The notes: generated from the letters alone by a model not told the origin. A stretch of 55,523 bases of DNA from Amycolatopsis rhizosphaerae (GCF_007713715.1 NZ_VJWX01000002.1:1-55523), one strand, 5' to 3'; numbered from the stretch's first letter, positions 26,454 to 35,016 are shown. Translations and numbers: made by a program.

Positions 26454-27679
26454 GCTGGCCTCACGGTGGGTTCGGGGTAAGGGGTCAGTGCGGTCCGCCG
26501 GTCGACAGTGGTCCGGCTGACAATCCGTCCGTTGTGGACGACGATGCGGGCATCGCCGGGCCCCGCGAGGGCGTCGGCGAGTGAAGCGGCTTGCACGGCG
26601 ACGAAGTTCGCGCGCGCGCCCACGGTGGGCCCGGCGGGCGGGAGCCCGAGCACGGCGCGACCCCCGCTGGTGACGGCGGCGAGGGCGGAGTGTGCGTCCA
26701 GGTGTCCGGCAGTGATCAACAGAGAGGTGGTTTCGAAGGGGTCGGCGCGACCCATCGGGTTGAACGGGTCGCGGATGTTGTCCCCGCCTGCGGCCAGGTC
26801 GACGCCGGCGTCCAGCAGTGCTTGCAGCGCGGGCAGACCGCGGGGCCGTGGCGCCGGATAATCTCGGCCCTGCAGGTAAAGGTTGGTGATCGGCAGGGTG
26901 ATGATGCCGACGCCTGCCGCCCGGATTTCGCGGACGGTCCTGGCGAGGGGTTCCGGGGGCAGAGAGCCGAGGCTCACGCAGTGGCTGGCGGTCACCCGCC
27001 CCGCCAGGCCGCGTTGCCGGACCTGCCGACACAGATGGGCCAGGGAAAGTACATGGGCACCGAGTTGCTCGTCGGTGTGCAGGTCGACTGGAAGGCCCAG
27101 TTGCTCGGCGAGATCGAGCAGGCGGGTGGTGTCGGCTTCGGGGTCGCGCCACAGGTGCGGCGCGCCGCCGATCAGGTCGATGCCAAGCTGTGCGGCTTCG
27201 ATGACGAGCGAGTCGGAGGAGTCTTCGCGCGTAAGCAGTGCGATCTGCAGGTCGAGCAGGTCACGGGTCTCTTCGCGGAGTGCGAGCAGGGCTTCGACGC
27301 CGCGCAGCGGATCGGGCCCGGGCAGCACGTCGACATGGGTGCGGATGGTGGTGATGCCGTGGGCAAGGTACTGCTCCAGCGCATGCCGGGCGCGGCGATG
27401 GATGTCGCCGGCGGTCATCGTGCCGGCGTAGGACAGCCAGCTGTCGATGGCGGACCGGAGGTCGCCGTAACGCTGGGGCACATGTCCCCAGCTGAATGCC
27501 TTGTCGAGGTGGGCGTGTGGTTCGGTGGCGGCGCTGAGCAGCAGCCAGCCCGGCAGGTGCAGGTCCCCGACCGTGGTGGATTCGCGCACCGCGGTGACCA
27601 CGCCTTCGACCACCGTGACGTCCACGACGGTACCGTCCACAAGAGACACCCCGGTGATGAGGTGCACTGGTTCCAGCAT
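26450..27679 (-). CDS. Cytosine-deaminase / AtzC-type amidohydrolase
   Basis: A 409-residue TIM-barrel metal hydrolase. The ligand set of the CodA branch is readable: E-P-H-A-H-L-D-K (His55, His57), T-H-V-D-V, D-L-H-T-D-E, T-A-S-H-C and G-G-D-N-I-R-D-P-F-N-P-M-G. Relatives deaminate cytosine, creatinine or isopropylammelide, in each case attacking an amino or amidine carbon of a ring. The ATG at 27679 overlaps the upstream metallo-hydrolase stop as TGATG. With the creatininase-family gene downstream it suggests stepwise hydrolysis of an N-heterocycle. The substrate cannot be told from sequence. Confidence 0.87.
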   Translation of the reverse strand: MLEPVHLITGVSLVDGTVVDVTVVEGVVTAVRESTTVGDLHLPGWLLLSAATEPHAHLDKAFSWGHVPQRYGDLRSAIDSWLSYAGTMTAGDIHRRARHALEQYLAHGITTIRTHVDVLPGPDPLRGVEALLALREETRDLLDLQIALLTREDSSDSLVIEAAQLGIDLIGGAPHLWRDPEADTTRLLDLAEQLGLPVDLHTDEQLGAHVLSLAHLCRQVRQRGLAGRVTASHCVSLGSLPPEPLARTVREIRAAGVGIITLPITNLYLQGRDYPAPRPRGLPALQALLDAGVDLAAGGDNIRDPFNPMGRADPFETTSLLITAGHLDAHSALAAVTSGGRAVLGLPPAGPTVGARANFVAVQAASLADALAGPGDARIVVHNGRIVSRTTVDRRTALTPYPEPTVRPA

Positions 27680-28572
27680 CAGCTCACCTCCGGGGCAAAG
27701 ATTGCGAAACCGTCGAAGTCGTGTCGCAGCAGCGGATTGCCGAACGGGTCGGCGTAGGGCACCGGCCGGGTGCGGCCGTCGCGTACGGCGGCGAAGGCCT
27801 CGGCGGCCTGTGCAGGGAAGGAGCCGGGAAGCACGCAGCGCAGGTTGTGGGCGACGAGTACCTGTCGCGTGGGTAGGTCGGCCAGCCGTGCGGTGGTGCC
27901 GGCGAAGACGGCGATGTCGCTTTCCGGGAAGTGCGCCCAGAAAGCCGCGGCGAGGAGCGTGTCGCCGGCGAGGAGGGATCCGGTGGTCTCGTCCCAGAGG
28001 CACAGGCCGTCCGGCGAGTGCCCGGGTGTGTGCAAGACCCGCAGGACACGGCCGCCGAGGTCGAGCAGTTCCCCGTCGGCGAGGGTCCGGGTCGGGCGGA
28101 TGGCGGGGATCCGCCAGCCGGAAAGGTCCGGAATCGGCCGCAGGGTTTGGGCTTCGGTGAGAGTGAAGAAGGTTTCGTAGTCCAGCCGGGCGAATTCGCC
28201 GAACCGCTCAACCGTGCGCCGGGCGAGTTTTTCGTACTCTGTGCGCCATTCCGCGGGCGCTTCGCCGTGCGCGTCCGCGCCGACGGGATGGACCGCGATG
28301 TCGATCGCGTGGGGCGCCAGTTCCGCGTTGCCACCGCGGTGGTCGAAATGGTGGTGCGAGTTGACCACGAGCAGTGGGAGGTCGGTGATCGTGCGCACCT
28401 CCCGCAGGATCGAGCCGATTCCCATTCCGGTGTCGAACAGCAGGGCTCGTTCGTCACCGAGTACGAGGAAGCTGTTGACGTGCCCGGGTTCGCTGAGGAC
28501 GTACACGCCGTCGGCGAGTGGCCGGATCGCGAACCAGGGGGCGGGGTCAGCTAATGTTGATGTCATCAACAT
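27679..28572 (-). CDS. Metallo-beta-lactamase-fold hydrolase, first gene of the catabolic operon
   Basis: A 297-residue MBL-fold enzyme. Metal ligands: N-S-H-H-H-F-D-H (His73, His75, Asp77, His78), the H-T-P-G-H-S segment, and L-A-G-D-T-L. A C-terminal extension after residue 230 holds VAHNLRCVLPG. Two start codons are possible, ATG 28572 and ATG 28566, and both lie inside a perfect palindrome, so operator occupancy would block start as well as synthesis. The gene is divergent from the XRE-cupin regulator. The fold fits a lactonase, amidase or glyoxalase-type thioesterase. Confidence 0.85.
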   Translation of the reverse strand: MLMTSTLADPAPWFAIRPLADGVYVLSEPGHVNSFLVLGDERALLFDTGMGIGSILREVRTITDLPLLVVNSHHHFDHRGGNAELAPHAIDIAVHPVGADAHGEAPAEWRTEYEKLARRTVERFGEFARLDYETFFTLTEAQTLRPIPDLSGWRIPAIRPTRTLADGELLDLGGRVLRVLHTPGHSPDGLCLWDETTGSLLAGDTLLAAAFWAHFPESDIAVFAGTTARLADLPTRQVLVAHNLRCVLPGSFPAQAAEAFAAVRDGRTRPVPYADPFGNPLLRHDFDGFAIFAPEVS

Positions 28573-28573
28573 T
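28553..28573. promoter_or_regulatory. Palindromic operator over the start of the catabolic operon
   Basis: Perfect 10-bp arms AATGTTGATG (28553-28562) and CATCAACATT (28564-28573) around a single T. The palindrome covers both candidate ATG codons of the metallo-hydrolase gene and ends 37 bases before the divergent regulator's ATG. It is the probable binding site of that XRE-cupin protein. Confidence 0.65.
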
Positions 28574-28610
28574 GACCGTAAGGGTCCTTTATTTCCGGGA
28601 TGTGAACACC

Positions 28611-29225
28611 ATGGATCAGGAAGCGGCAGACCGGTTGGTGGGCACTCCGCGACAGCGCATGGGGCAGACCGTCCGCGGGTTGCGGCACCGCCGGAAGCTG
28701 ACGCTCGTGCAACTGGCCGGGCTGACCGGGCTTTCCCATTCGTTCCTCAGTCAGGTCGAACGCGGGCTCGCGCAGCCGAGCATGCGGTCACTGCACCGGA
28801 TCGCGCAGGCGTTGGGGGCCACTCAGGACCAGTTGATCGCGGGCGCTACGGAAGGGGGTGCCGAGGTCGCGGTACTGCGACGGGGTGAGGGAGTGCCGAT
28901 TCCGACGGTGGATCGCGTGCCGGGCAGTACCGGGGCGGCCCGGCAGCTGCTGTCCGGGCCCGGTGGTTTCTTCCCGACCGAGTTCGTGGGGCTGGACAAG
29001 GAATTCGGCGAGTTCTTCCGCCATGACGGCAATGAGTTTCTTTACATAGCCGAGGGTGTGGTCGAAGTGGACCTCGGCGATGTCACCTATGTGCTGGAGC
29101 CGGGGGACTGCCTGCGTTACCCTGGCGACCGCCCGCACCGTTGGCGCGGTATGGGCCAGGGCCGGAGTCGCGTGCTGATGGTCCACACCGGAGTCGCGGT
29201 GCACCCTCTGGCCGGCGACAGGTAG
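28611..29225 (+). CDS. XRE-family regulator with C-terminal cupin domain
   Basis: A 204-residue transcription factor. The helix-turn-helix lies at about 17-72, with LTLVQLAGLTGLSHSFLSQVERG as the recognition unit. A cupin_2 sensor lies at about 120-195 (FRHDGNEFLYIAEG, VLEPGDCLRYPGDRPHRW). Regulators of this architecture typically control adjacent catabolic genes and sense a small metabolite in the cupin. It is divergent from the operon at 21136-28572 with 38 bp between them, containing the palindrome. ATG 28611 is chosen because longer starts read through the palindrome into non-conserved residues. Confidence 0.9.
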   Translation: MDQEAADRLVGTPRQRMGQTVRGLRHRRKLTLVQLAGLTGLSHSFLSQVERGLAQPSMRSLHRIAQALGATQDQLIAGATEGGAEVAVLRRGEGVPIPTVDRVPGSTGAARQLLSGPGGFFPTEFVGLDKEFGEFFRHDGNEFLYIAEGVVEVDLGDVTYVLEPGDCLRYPGDRPHRWRGMGQGRSRVLMVHTGVAVHPLAGDR

Positions 29226-29380
29226 CGGGCCGGGGCGTGCGGTCGGCACGCCAGGATCCGGGACCATGGTCACGGGTAGTTCATGCAGTTCCGGAAGTCT
29301 GCCCATGGCGACCGCCGGGAGGAGTTGTATTTCGGTCTACTGACTGCCCATCTCTCTCGGGTTGATCGCTTCGTCTTGTG

Positions 29381-29403
29381 GCCGCGGAGCCTCTTTCCGC
29401 GGC
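29381..29403 (-). terminator. Hairpin after the OhrR-type gene
   Basis: GCCGCGG (29381-29387) and CCGCGGC (29397-29403) with a 9-nt loop, eight bases beyond the minus-strand stop at 29412. Confidence 0.45.
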
Positions 29404-29411
29404 GCCGGGAG

Positions 29412-29858
29412 TCAGCGGGCGAGGCGGTAGTTCTGGACCGAATCCGTCAGTTGCCGAAGCGTGTCACGCAGATCGTCGAGCGCCTGCGGGTTCAGTCCCA
29501 TCGCGTCGGCGATGGTGTCCGGCAGGCAGGTGGCCCGCTCCTGGAGTGCGATGCCGGCCTCGGTCGGGGTGACGCTGACCGAGCGTTCGTCCTCGGCTCG
29601 GCGCTCCCGCCGGATGAGGCCGAGTTTCTCCAGCCGTTTGAGCAGCGGTGAGAGGGTGCCGGAGTCGAGGTCCAGTGCCTTGCCCAGTTCCTTGACCTGG
29701 CGGCTGCCGTGTTCCCACAGGACGAGCATGACCAGGTACTGCGGATAGGTCAGGCCGAGTTTGTCCAGCAGGGGCCGGTACAGGTTGGTGACCGCCCGCG
29801 AAGCGGCGTACAGCGCGAAGCACACCTGGTCGTCCAGGCGTGGTCCGGAATCCGGCAT
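29412..29858 (-). CDS. OhrR-type MarR regulator (organic hydroperoxide sensor)
   Basis: A 148-residue winged-helix repressor. The N-terminal L-D-D-Q-V-C-F-A-L-Y-A-A-S-R-A matches OhrR, with Cys13 as the peroxide-sensing thiol, followed by LTYPQYLVMLVLWE and the DNA-reading GTLSPLLKRLEKLGLI plus an Arg-rich wing. OhrR releases DNA when Cys is oxidised by organic peroxide. ATG 29858 has a GGAGGTG site. It is divergent from an esterase gene; no ohr peroxidase gene is adjacent, so either ohr lies elsewhere or this member senses another thiol-reactive ligand. Confidence 0.87.
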   Translation of the reverse strand: MPDSGPRLDDQVCFALYAASRAVTNLYRPLLDKLGLTYPQYLVMLVLWEHGSRQVKELGKALDLDSGTLSPLLKRLEKLGLIRRERRAEDERSVSVTPTEAGIALQERATCLPDTIADAMGLNPQALDDLRDTLRQLTDSVQNYRLAR

Positions 29859-29948
29859 GGTGGCGCACCTCCTGCACCCCATCGTGCCGTGCCATGGAGG
29901 AGGGAGGCGGCGGGGGTGTCCTGCATCCCAGATGATGCCACTTGATTT

Positions 29949-29970
29949 AGTTGCACACAACTTAATTGTG
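29949..29970. promoter_or_regulatory. Overlapping inverted repeats, probable OhrR operator
   Basis: Two overlapping inverted repeats in an AT-rich patch: CACAA-CTTAA-TTGTG (29956-29970) and AGTTG-CACA-CAACT (29949-29962). The ACAA...TTGT pattern is typical of OhrR/MarR operators. The sites lie between the divergent ohrR-like and esterase genes. Confidence 0.55.
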
Positions 29971-30024
29971 CTCTACATTCTGTTCGTGAGGTCCGTTCCG
30001 GACCACCTGACCCAGGAGGCAGCC

Positions 30025-30972
30025 ATGACCGCGAATCCCCGCCAACTCGTGCTCGAACCCGCCGCCCAGGCCTTCGCCGAGGCCACGGACAACCCGCCGT
30101 ACCTGTACGAACTCGAACCGGAGAAGGGGCGTGCCACCGTCGACGAGGTGCAGGCCGGTGAGATCGCCAAGCCGGACGCCGACCTCGAAGACACCACGAT
30201 CGACGGGGTGGCCGTGCGGATCGTCCGCCCGAAGGGTGCCGCAGGCCCGCTGCCGGTGGTGGTCTACCTGCATGGTGCGGGCTGGGTGTTCGGCAACTCG
30301 CACACCCACGACCGGTTGATCCGCGAACTCGCCGCGGGCACCGGCGCGGCCGTCGTCTTCCCCGAGTACAGCCGCTCGCCGGAGGCCCGCTACCCGGTGG
30401 CCATCGAGGAGAACTACGCCGTCGCCAAGTGGGTCGCCGAGCACGGTGCGGAGAAGAACCTCGACCAGTCCAGGATCGCCATCGCGGGGGACTCGGTGGG
30501 TGGGAACATGACCGCCGCGGTCACCCTGCTCGCCAAGCGCCGCGGCGGGCCGCGGTTCCGGCAGCAGGTCCTCTTCTACCCGGTCACCGACGCTTCCTTC
30601 GACACCGGCTCCTACGAGCAGTTCGCCGACGGCTACTTCCTGACCCGGGCCGGCATGCGGTGGTTCTGGGACCAGTACACGACGGATCCGGCGCAGCGCG
30701 CGGAAACCACCGCTTCACCGCTGCGGGCGGGCGTGGACGAACTCGCCGGCCTCCCGCCCGCCCTGGTGATCACGGCGGAGGCGGACGTCCTGCGCGACGA
30801 AGGAGAGGCCTACGCGGCCAAGCTCCGCGGGGCCGGGGTGCCGGTGACCGCGGTGCGGTACCAGGGGATCATCCACGACTTCGTGATGCTCAACGCGTTG
30901 CGCGAGACGCACGCCGCGCAGGCCGCGATCACCCAGGCGATCACGGTCCTGCGCGAGGCGCTGACCGACTGA
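30025..30972 (+). CDS. Alpha/beta-hydrolase esterase, HSL (bacterial hormone-sensitive lipase) family
   Basis: A 315-residue esterase. The oxyanion motif is His83-Gly-Ala-Gly86 (HGGG variant); nucleophile Ser157 is in G-D-S-V-G-G-N, acid Asp254 in EADVLRDE, and His284 in IIHDF. It therefore has a complete triad for short-chain acyl or acetyl ester hydrolysis. ATG 30025 follows a classic AGGAGG site. The gene is divergent from the OhrR-type repressor with the operator between them, so it is likely the repressor's target. Confidence 0.92.
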   Translation: MTANPRQLVLEPAAQAFAEATDNPPYLYELEPEKGRATVDEVQAGEIAKPDADLEDTTIDGVAVRIVRPKGAAGPLPVVVYLHGAGWVFGNSHTHDRLIRELAAGTGAAVVFPEYSRSPEARYPVAIEENYAVAKWVAEHGAEKNLDQSRIAIAGDSVGGNMTAAVTLLAKRRGGPRFRQQVLFYPVTDASFDTGSYEQFADGYFLTRAGMRWFWDQYTTDPAQRAETTASPLRAGVDELAGLPPALVITAEADVLRDEGEAYAAKLRGAGVPVTAVRYQGIIHDFVMLNALRETHAAQAAITQAITVLREALTD

Positions 30973-31013
30973 CCGGCGAGCCGGACAGAGGCCTGCCGGA
31001 CAGCTTGCAGGAC

Positions 31014-31964
31014 TCAGCGCGTGAGGCGGGCGAGCACGAAGTCCCGCAGGCCGTCGAGGTCGGTGTCCGTCGCGACCTCGACGGCGCTCCCGCTTCGGTC
31101 CTCGTTCCGGACGGCGGCGCGGCGCCGGTCCACCAGCGTGGCGCCGCGGCCCGGGCCGAAGGAGCACTCGACCTCGAGGGGAAGGGCTTCGGTGCGCAGG
31201 ATGCCCGGGTTGATCGCCTCGGCGACCGCTACCGCGTCGTGGAGCGCGATCCCGTCCCAGCCCAGCGTTTTCCGGTACGAGGCCAGGTAGTCCGGCGTCA
31301 GCGCCTCCAGCCCGGCACCGACCGGACCGGTGCCGGCGAGCTTCGCCAGCCACGCGGTGTCCACCGCGCAGCGGTAGGTCAGGTCGAGGGGGACGAGCAC
31401 GCGCGGCAGGTCCTCCTCCACCAGGACCCGCCTGGCGGCCTCGGGGTCGCTCCAGATGTTGAACTCGGCCGCCGCCGTGGTGTTGCCGTGGGCGAGTCCA
31501 CCGCCCATCACCACGATCCGGCCGATCTTCTCTCGCACCTCGGGATGCGCCGCCAGCAGCAGCGCGATGTTGGTGAGCGGACCGATCGGGACGAGGGTGA
31601 CGGGTTCCTCCGCCGCCTCCAGCAGCGACACCATCAACCGCACCGCTCCGCCGGGTTCCGGCTCGCGGTCCGGCTCGGGCAGCGAGCCGGACCGGCCGGA
31701 CAACCCGTCGGCGCCGTGGACGTGGGCGGCGCGGAAGGGCTGCGGGTGGATCAGGGGCCGGGAAGCGCCCGCGGCGACCGGGACGTCCGCCCGGCCGCAC
31801 AGTTGCAGCACCCGCAGCGCGTTCCGGGTGGTGGATTCCAGGGAGACGTTGCCGTACACCGTGGTGACCCCTAGCAGGTCCACGTCCTCGCTCAGCGCCG
31901 CGAGCGCGATCGCGAACGCGTCGTCGACGCCGGGATCCGTGTCGATGATCAACTTTGTCCCCAT
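31014..31964 (-). CDS. Inosine-uridine-type nucleoside hydrolase
   Basis: A 316-residue Ca-dependent N-ribohydrolase. The N-terminal motif I-D-T-D-P-G-V-D-D-A contributes Asp8, Asp10, Asp14 and Asp15 to the metal and ribose site. VTTVYGNVSL, VPIGPLTNIA, VVMGGG, AEFNIWSDPEAA and LHDAVAV complete the family pattern. It salvages free ribose and bases from nucleosides. An AGG-containing ribosome site precedes ATG 31964. Base specificity cannot be read from the sequence. Confidence 0.92.
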   Translation of the reverse strand: MGTKLIIDTDPGVDDAFAIALAALSEDVDLLGVTTVYGNVSLESTTRNALRVLQLCGRADVPVAAGASRPLIHPQPFRAAHVHGADGLSGRSGSLPEPDREPEPGGAVRLMVSLLEAAEEPVTLVPIGPLTNIALLLAAHPEVREKIGRIVVMGGGLAHGNTTAAAEFNIWSDPEAARRVLVEEDLPRVLVPLDLTYRCAVDTAWLAKLAGTGPVGAGLEALTPDYLASYRKTLGWDGIALHDAVAVAEAINPGILRTEALPLEVECSFGPGRGATLVDRRRAAVRNEDRSGSAVEVATDTDLDGLRDFVLARLTR

Positions 31965-31989
31965 GGCCCGCCTTTCCGCCGGTACTGGC

Positions 31990-31995
31990 TACCCT
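31990..31995 (+). promoter_or_regulatory. Putative leaderless -10 box of the acyltransferase gene
   Basis: TACCCT six bases before the ATG at 32002. Confidence 0.45.
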
Positions 31996-32001
31996 CAGGC
32001 T

Positions 32002-32757
32002 ATGACATCGATGTGGGGATCACCGGTGCTTTCCCGGATCGGAGCCTGGCGTCGTGCCCGCCGGGACCCTCGGCAGGCCCGCTTCCTGACCACCGATTCG
32101 CTGCGGTGGGTGCTGCGCAACCGGGCCTACACGCCCTGGTATCTCGTGCGTTACTGGCGCCTGCTGAAGTTCCGGATCGCCAACCCGCACATCATCCTGC
32201 GCGGCATGGTCTTCCTCGGCAAGGACGTGGAGATCCACTGCCGTCCCGGCTACGGCCGGATGGAGATCGGCCGCTGGGTGCACATCGGCGACGGCAACGC
32301 GATCCGCTGCCACGAGGGGTCCCTGCGCATCGGCGACAAGTCCGTGTTCGGCCGCCAGAACGTGGTCAACGGCTATCTCGACATCGAGCTGGGTGCGGCC
32401 ACCCTGGTCGCCGACTGGGTCTACATCTGCGATTTCGACCACGTCACCACCGACATCACCCTGCCCATCAAGGACCAGGGCATCGTCAAGTCGCCGGTGC
32501 GGATCGGGCCGGACACCTGGATCGGCACCAAGGTTTCGGTGCTGCGCGGTACGCGCGTGGGCCGCGGCTGTGTCCTCGGGGCGCACGCCGTGGTGCGGGG
32601 CGACATTCCGGACTACGCCATCGCGGTCGGCTCGCCGGCCCGGGTGGTGCGGGACCGGCGGGCCGACTACGAGGCCGACGCGGAGCGGCGCGAGGCGGTC
32701 AAGGACATGGCCCGCAAGGCGAACAAGGCGTTGCAGAAGACGCTCGGCGAGTCGTGA
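32002..32757 (+). CDS. Hexapeptide-repeat (left-handed beta-helix) acyltransferase
   Basis: A 251-residue protein. A basic N-terminus with WVLRNRAYTPWYLVRYWRL may touch the membrane. The central 120 residues show hexapeptide-like periodicity (MEIGRWVHIGDGNAIRCHEGSLRIGDKSVFG, cut here at its repeats) with the acceptor-site His in DFDHVTTD. The tail IPDYAIAVGSPARVVRDR is typical of sugar O-acetyltransferases. It ends in a Lys/Arg-rich helix. A likely role is acetylation of a cell-wall or lipid-linked sugar; this is inference. Related proteins occur in mycobacteria. Confidence 0.82.
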   Translation: MTSMWGSPVLSRIGAWRRARRDPRQARFLTTDSLRWVLRNRAYTPWYLVRYWRLLKFRIANPHIILRGMVFLGKDVEIHCRPGYGRMEIGRWVHIGDGNAIRCHEGSLRIGDKSVFGRQNVVNGYLDIELGAATLVADWVYICDFDHVTTDITLPIKDQGIVKSPVRIGPDTWIGTKVSVLRGTRVGRGCVLGAHAVVRGDIPDYAIAVGSPARVVRDRRADYEADAERREAVKDMARKANKALQKTLGES

Positions 32758-32766
32758 TCCGGCCCG

Positions 32767-33306
32767 CTAGCCCGCCGCGTGCTTGACCAGTGCGGCCACC
32801 GCGGCGGCGATGGCGGAGCGGGCGTCCTCGTCGTTCACCAGACCGTCTTCGCCGACGAGTTTGCGGCTGACTGCGACCTGGGTGCAGGCGTCCTCGACGA
32901 TGTCGACGCTCAGGTAGCCGAGCACGATGCGCAGTGAGGCGTGGGCGTTCGCCGCCCCGGTCGGCGCCCAGGACGCGTTGATCCACGAGACCGGCTTGCC
33001 GTACAGCGTCTCGGCGCCGACCGACCAGTCGAGCAGGTTCTTGAACGAACCGGGCATCGCCCCGGCGTACTCGGGGGTGCAGAACAGCACCGCGTCGGCC
33101 CGGCCGAGGCGCCGGCGAAGGTCGGCCACCGCCGGGTGCAGCGGTTCCCGGTCGTCGTCCGGGTTGAAGTGCGGAAGGTCGGCGAGGCGGTCGAAGGTGT
33201 CGACCTCGACGCCTTCGGGTGCCACGGACGGCACGGTCTGGATCACGGCCGCGTTGGTCGATCCGTCGCGCAGGCTTCCGCAGACGGTCAGCAGGTGAAA
33301 GGTCAC
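32767..33306 (-). CDS. NADPH-dependent FMN reductase (flavodoxin-like)
   Basis: A 179-residue flavodoxin-fold reductase. The FMN phosphate loop is C-G-S-L-R-D-G-S-T-N, and TPEYAGAMPGSFKNLLDW is the dimer and isoalloxazine-binding segment. Family members reduce FMN, quinones, azo dyes or chromate. The GTG start at 33306 is preceded by a TAGGTT box (six bases away). The partner is unknown. Confidence 0.9.
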   Translation of the reverse strand: MTFHLLTVCGSLRDGSTNAAVIQTVPSVAPEGVEVDTFDRLADLPHFNPDDDREPLHPAVADLRRRLGRADAVLFCTPEYAGAMPGSFKNLLDWSVGAETLYGKPVSWINASWAPTGAANAHASLRIVLGYLSVDIVEDACTQVAVSRKLVGEDGLVNDEDARSAIAAAVAALVKHAAG

Positions 33307-33312
33307 GTCGCC

Positions 33313-33318
33313 AACCTA
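33313..33318 (-). promoter_or_regulatory. Putative leaderless -10 box of the FMN reductase gene
   Basis: TAGGTT on the minus strand, six nucleotides before the GTG at 33306. Confidence 0.45.
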
Positions 33319-33452
33319 GTGCTCCCGGCCCTCCCGGATCATGATCTTCCCGGTTCCCGGAGTGATGGCCGGTGGTGGGCCGCCGGGGCCGGGGTGTCGC
33401 CTTGGCGGGATTCCCTCGTGGCGCGGATCCGGCGGACCAGGGCCGGGCCTCT

Positions 33453-34877
33453 TCAGCTCGCGGGCACCGCCGGGTAAGGCACGAAGGTACTGGTGTTCTC
33501 GTCCACGGTGAGCTGCTTGCCGATGGTCGGGAAGGCGCGCTGCGGGCAGGCGGGCCGGTCGCACACCTTGCAGCCCATGCCGATCGGCGTGGCCGCGGCC
33601 CGGTCGTCGAGGTCAAGGCCGGTGGAGTAGACCAGCCGCTTGGCGTGCCGCAGCTCGCAGCCGAGGCCGACGCTGAACATCTTGCCGGGGCTGCCGTAGC
33701 CGCCGATGTTGCGGGCGATGGTCCGCGCCACCCAGAAGTAGCTCTTGCCGTCGGGCAGGGTGGCGATCTGGGTGACGATCTTGCCGGGCGCGGTGAAGGC
33801 CTCGTAGATGTTCCACAGCGGGCAGGCACCGCCGACGCGGGAGAAGTGGAACCCCGCGGCCGACTGCCGTTTCGACATGTTTCCCGCCCGGTCGACGCGG
33901 ACGAACGAGAACGGGACGCCTCGCATCTTCGGGCGCTGCAGGGTGGACAGGCGGTGGCAGACCGTCTCGAACCCGACCCCGAAGTGGTCGCACAGCCGCT
34001 CGATGTCGTAGCGGAACTTCTCGGCGGCGGTCAGGAACGGGCCGTAGGGCAGGATCAGCGCCCCGGCGAAGTAGTTGGCGAGCCCGACCCGGGCGAGCGA
34101 GCGGGCGGCCGGGCCGGAGAAGGCCCACGAGTCGGCCAGTTCCGTGATCAGGTCGTCGTACTCCAGCAGCGCGATCTGGGAGGCCATGCGGAAGGCCCGC
34201 TGCCCGATGCGCAGGCTCGGCGCGAGCCGCAGGACACGCGCGGCGGGCTCGTACCGGTGCTGCTGCCCGGCGGCCTCGTCGATGCCCTCCGTGGTGATCT
34301 GGACGCCGTAGTGGTCGGTGAGGCGGTCCTGGAGTTTCTGGTGCACCCCGCCGCGCCGCAGGTCGATGTCGCCTGCCATCTTCTCCGCGCGTTCGTCGAG
34401 TTCGGCGACGTAGTTCTCCCGCTCGTAGAAGAAGTCCCGGACCTCTTCGTGGGGGAGCGGGGCGGCGGCGCTGCCGTGCAGACCCATGCCGTTCTCGGTG
34501 ACCAGCGCGGCCGTGGCCTCCACGGCGTTGCGGTAGCTGCGGTGCAGCTTCACCAGGGCCTGGGCGATGTCGGGCAGGTTCGTGGCCAGTTCGTTGAGTT
34601 CGCTGGTGGTCGCCTCGAGCCCGATCGCCTCGTCCAGGAGTGCCTCCTTGACGTCGGCGACCAGCCGTGCGGTGTCGTTGTTGGCGAAGAACTCGGTGTC
34701 CACACCGAAGGCCTCGGTGATCCGCAGGAGCACTGGAACGGTCAAGGGGCGGGAGTTGCGCTCGATCTGGTTGAGGTAGCTGGGGGAGATTTCCAGCAGC
34801 CGGGCGAGGTCGGCCTGGCTCATCGACCGGCTCTCGCGCAGATGCCGCAGCCGCCCGCCCGCGAAAGTCTTCTCCAT
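33453..34877 (-). CDS. ramB: RamB-type regulator of acetate/glyoxylate metabolism
   Basis: A 474-residue regulator. The XRE helix-turn-helix is at about 9-62 ([23 protein letters not shown]). A peptidase-like IrrE domain region follows, then the DUF2083 C-terminal domain with the cysteine cluster [16 protein letters not shown], characteristic of RamB (Rv0465c) and PrpC-operon regulators. RamB represses or activates aceA and aceB according to carbon source. It is divergent from aceA, and RamB-like TTTGCAAA motifs fill the 226-bp spacer. Confidence 0.9.
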   Translation of the reverse strand: MEKTFAGGRLRHLRESRSMSQADLARLLEISPSYLNQIERNSRPLTVPVLLRITEAFGVDTEFFANNDTARLVADVKEALLDEAIGLEATTSELNELATNLPDIAQALVKLHRSYRNAVEATAALVTENGMGLHGSAAAPLPHEEVRDFFYERENYVAELDERAEKMAGDIDLRRGGVHQKLQDRLTDHYGVQITTEGIDEAAGQQHRYEPAARVLRLAPSLRIGQRAFRMASQIALLEYDDLITELADSWAFSGPAARSLARVGLANYFAGALILPYGPFLTAAEKFRYDIERLCDHFGVGFETVCHRLSTLQRPKMRGVPFSFVRVDRAGNMSKRQSAAGFHFSRVGGACPLWNIYEAFTAPGKIVTQIATLPDGKSYFWVARTIARNIGGYGSPGKMFSVGLGCELRHAKRLVYSTGLDLDDRAAATPIGMGCKVCDRPACPQRAFPTIGKQLTVDENTSTFVPYPAVPAS

Positions 34878-34953
34878 GGCCTGCCTTCCTGACGTAGATC
34901 TTCCGGGCCTTACCGATCAAGAAAACGGTTCAGTCCCCGACTTTTCCAGTGTC

Positions 34954-34980
34954 TGCGAAACCCGGTTTCGCAAACTTTGC
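34954..34980. promoter_or_regulatory. Overlapping palindromes between ramB and aceA (site 1)
   Basis: A 19-bp palindrome with 9-bp arms TGCGAAACC (34954-34962) and GGTTTCGCA (34964-34972) around one C, overlapped by the 11-bp palindrome GCAAACTTTGC (34970-34980). The GCAAA core resembles RamB sites known from corynebacteria and mycobacteria. Confidence 0.6.
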
Positions 34981-35004
34981 AACATCCTACGAAAAATTGG
35001 CAGA

Positions 35005-35016
35005 AATTTGCAAATT
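35005..35016. promoter_or_regulatory. RamB-like palindrome (site 2)
   Basis: AATTTGCAAATT is a perfect 12-bp palindrome about 90 bases before the aceA start codon. Confidence 0.6.
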
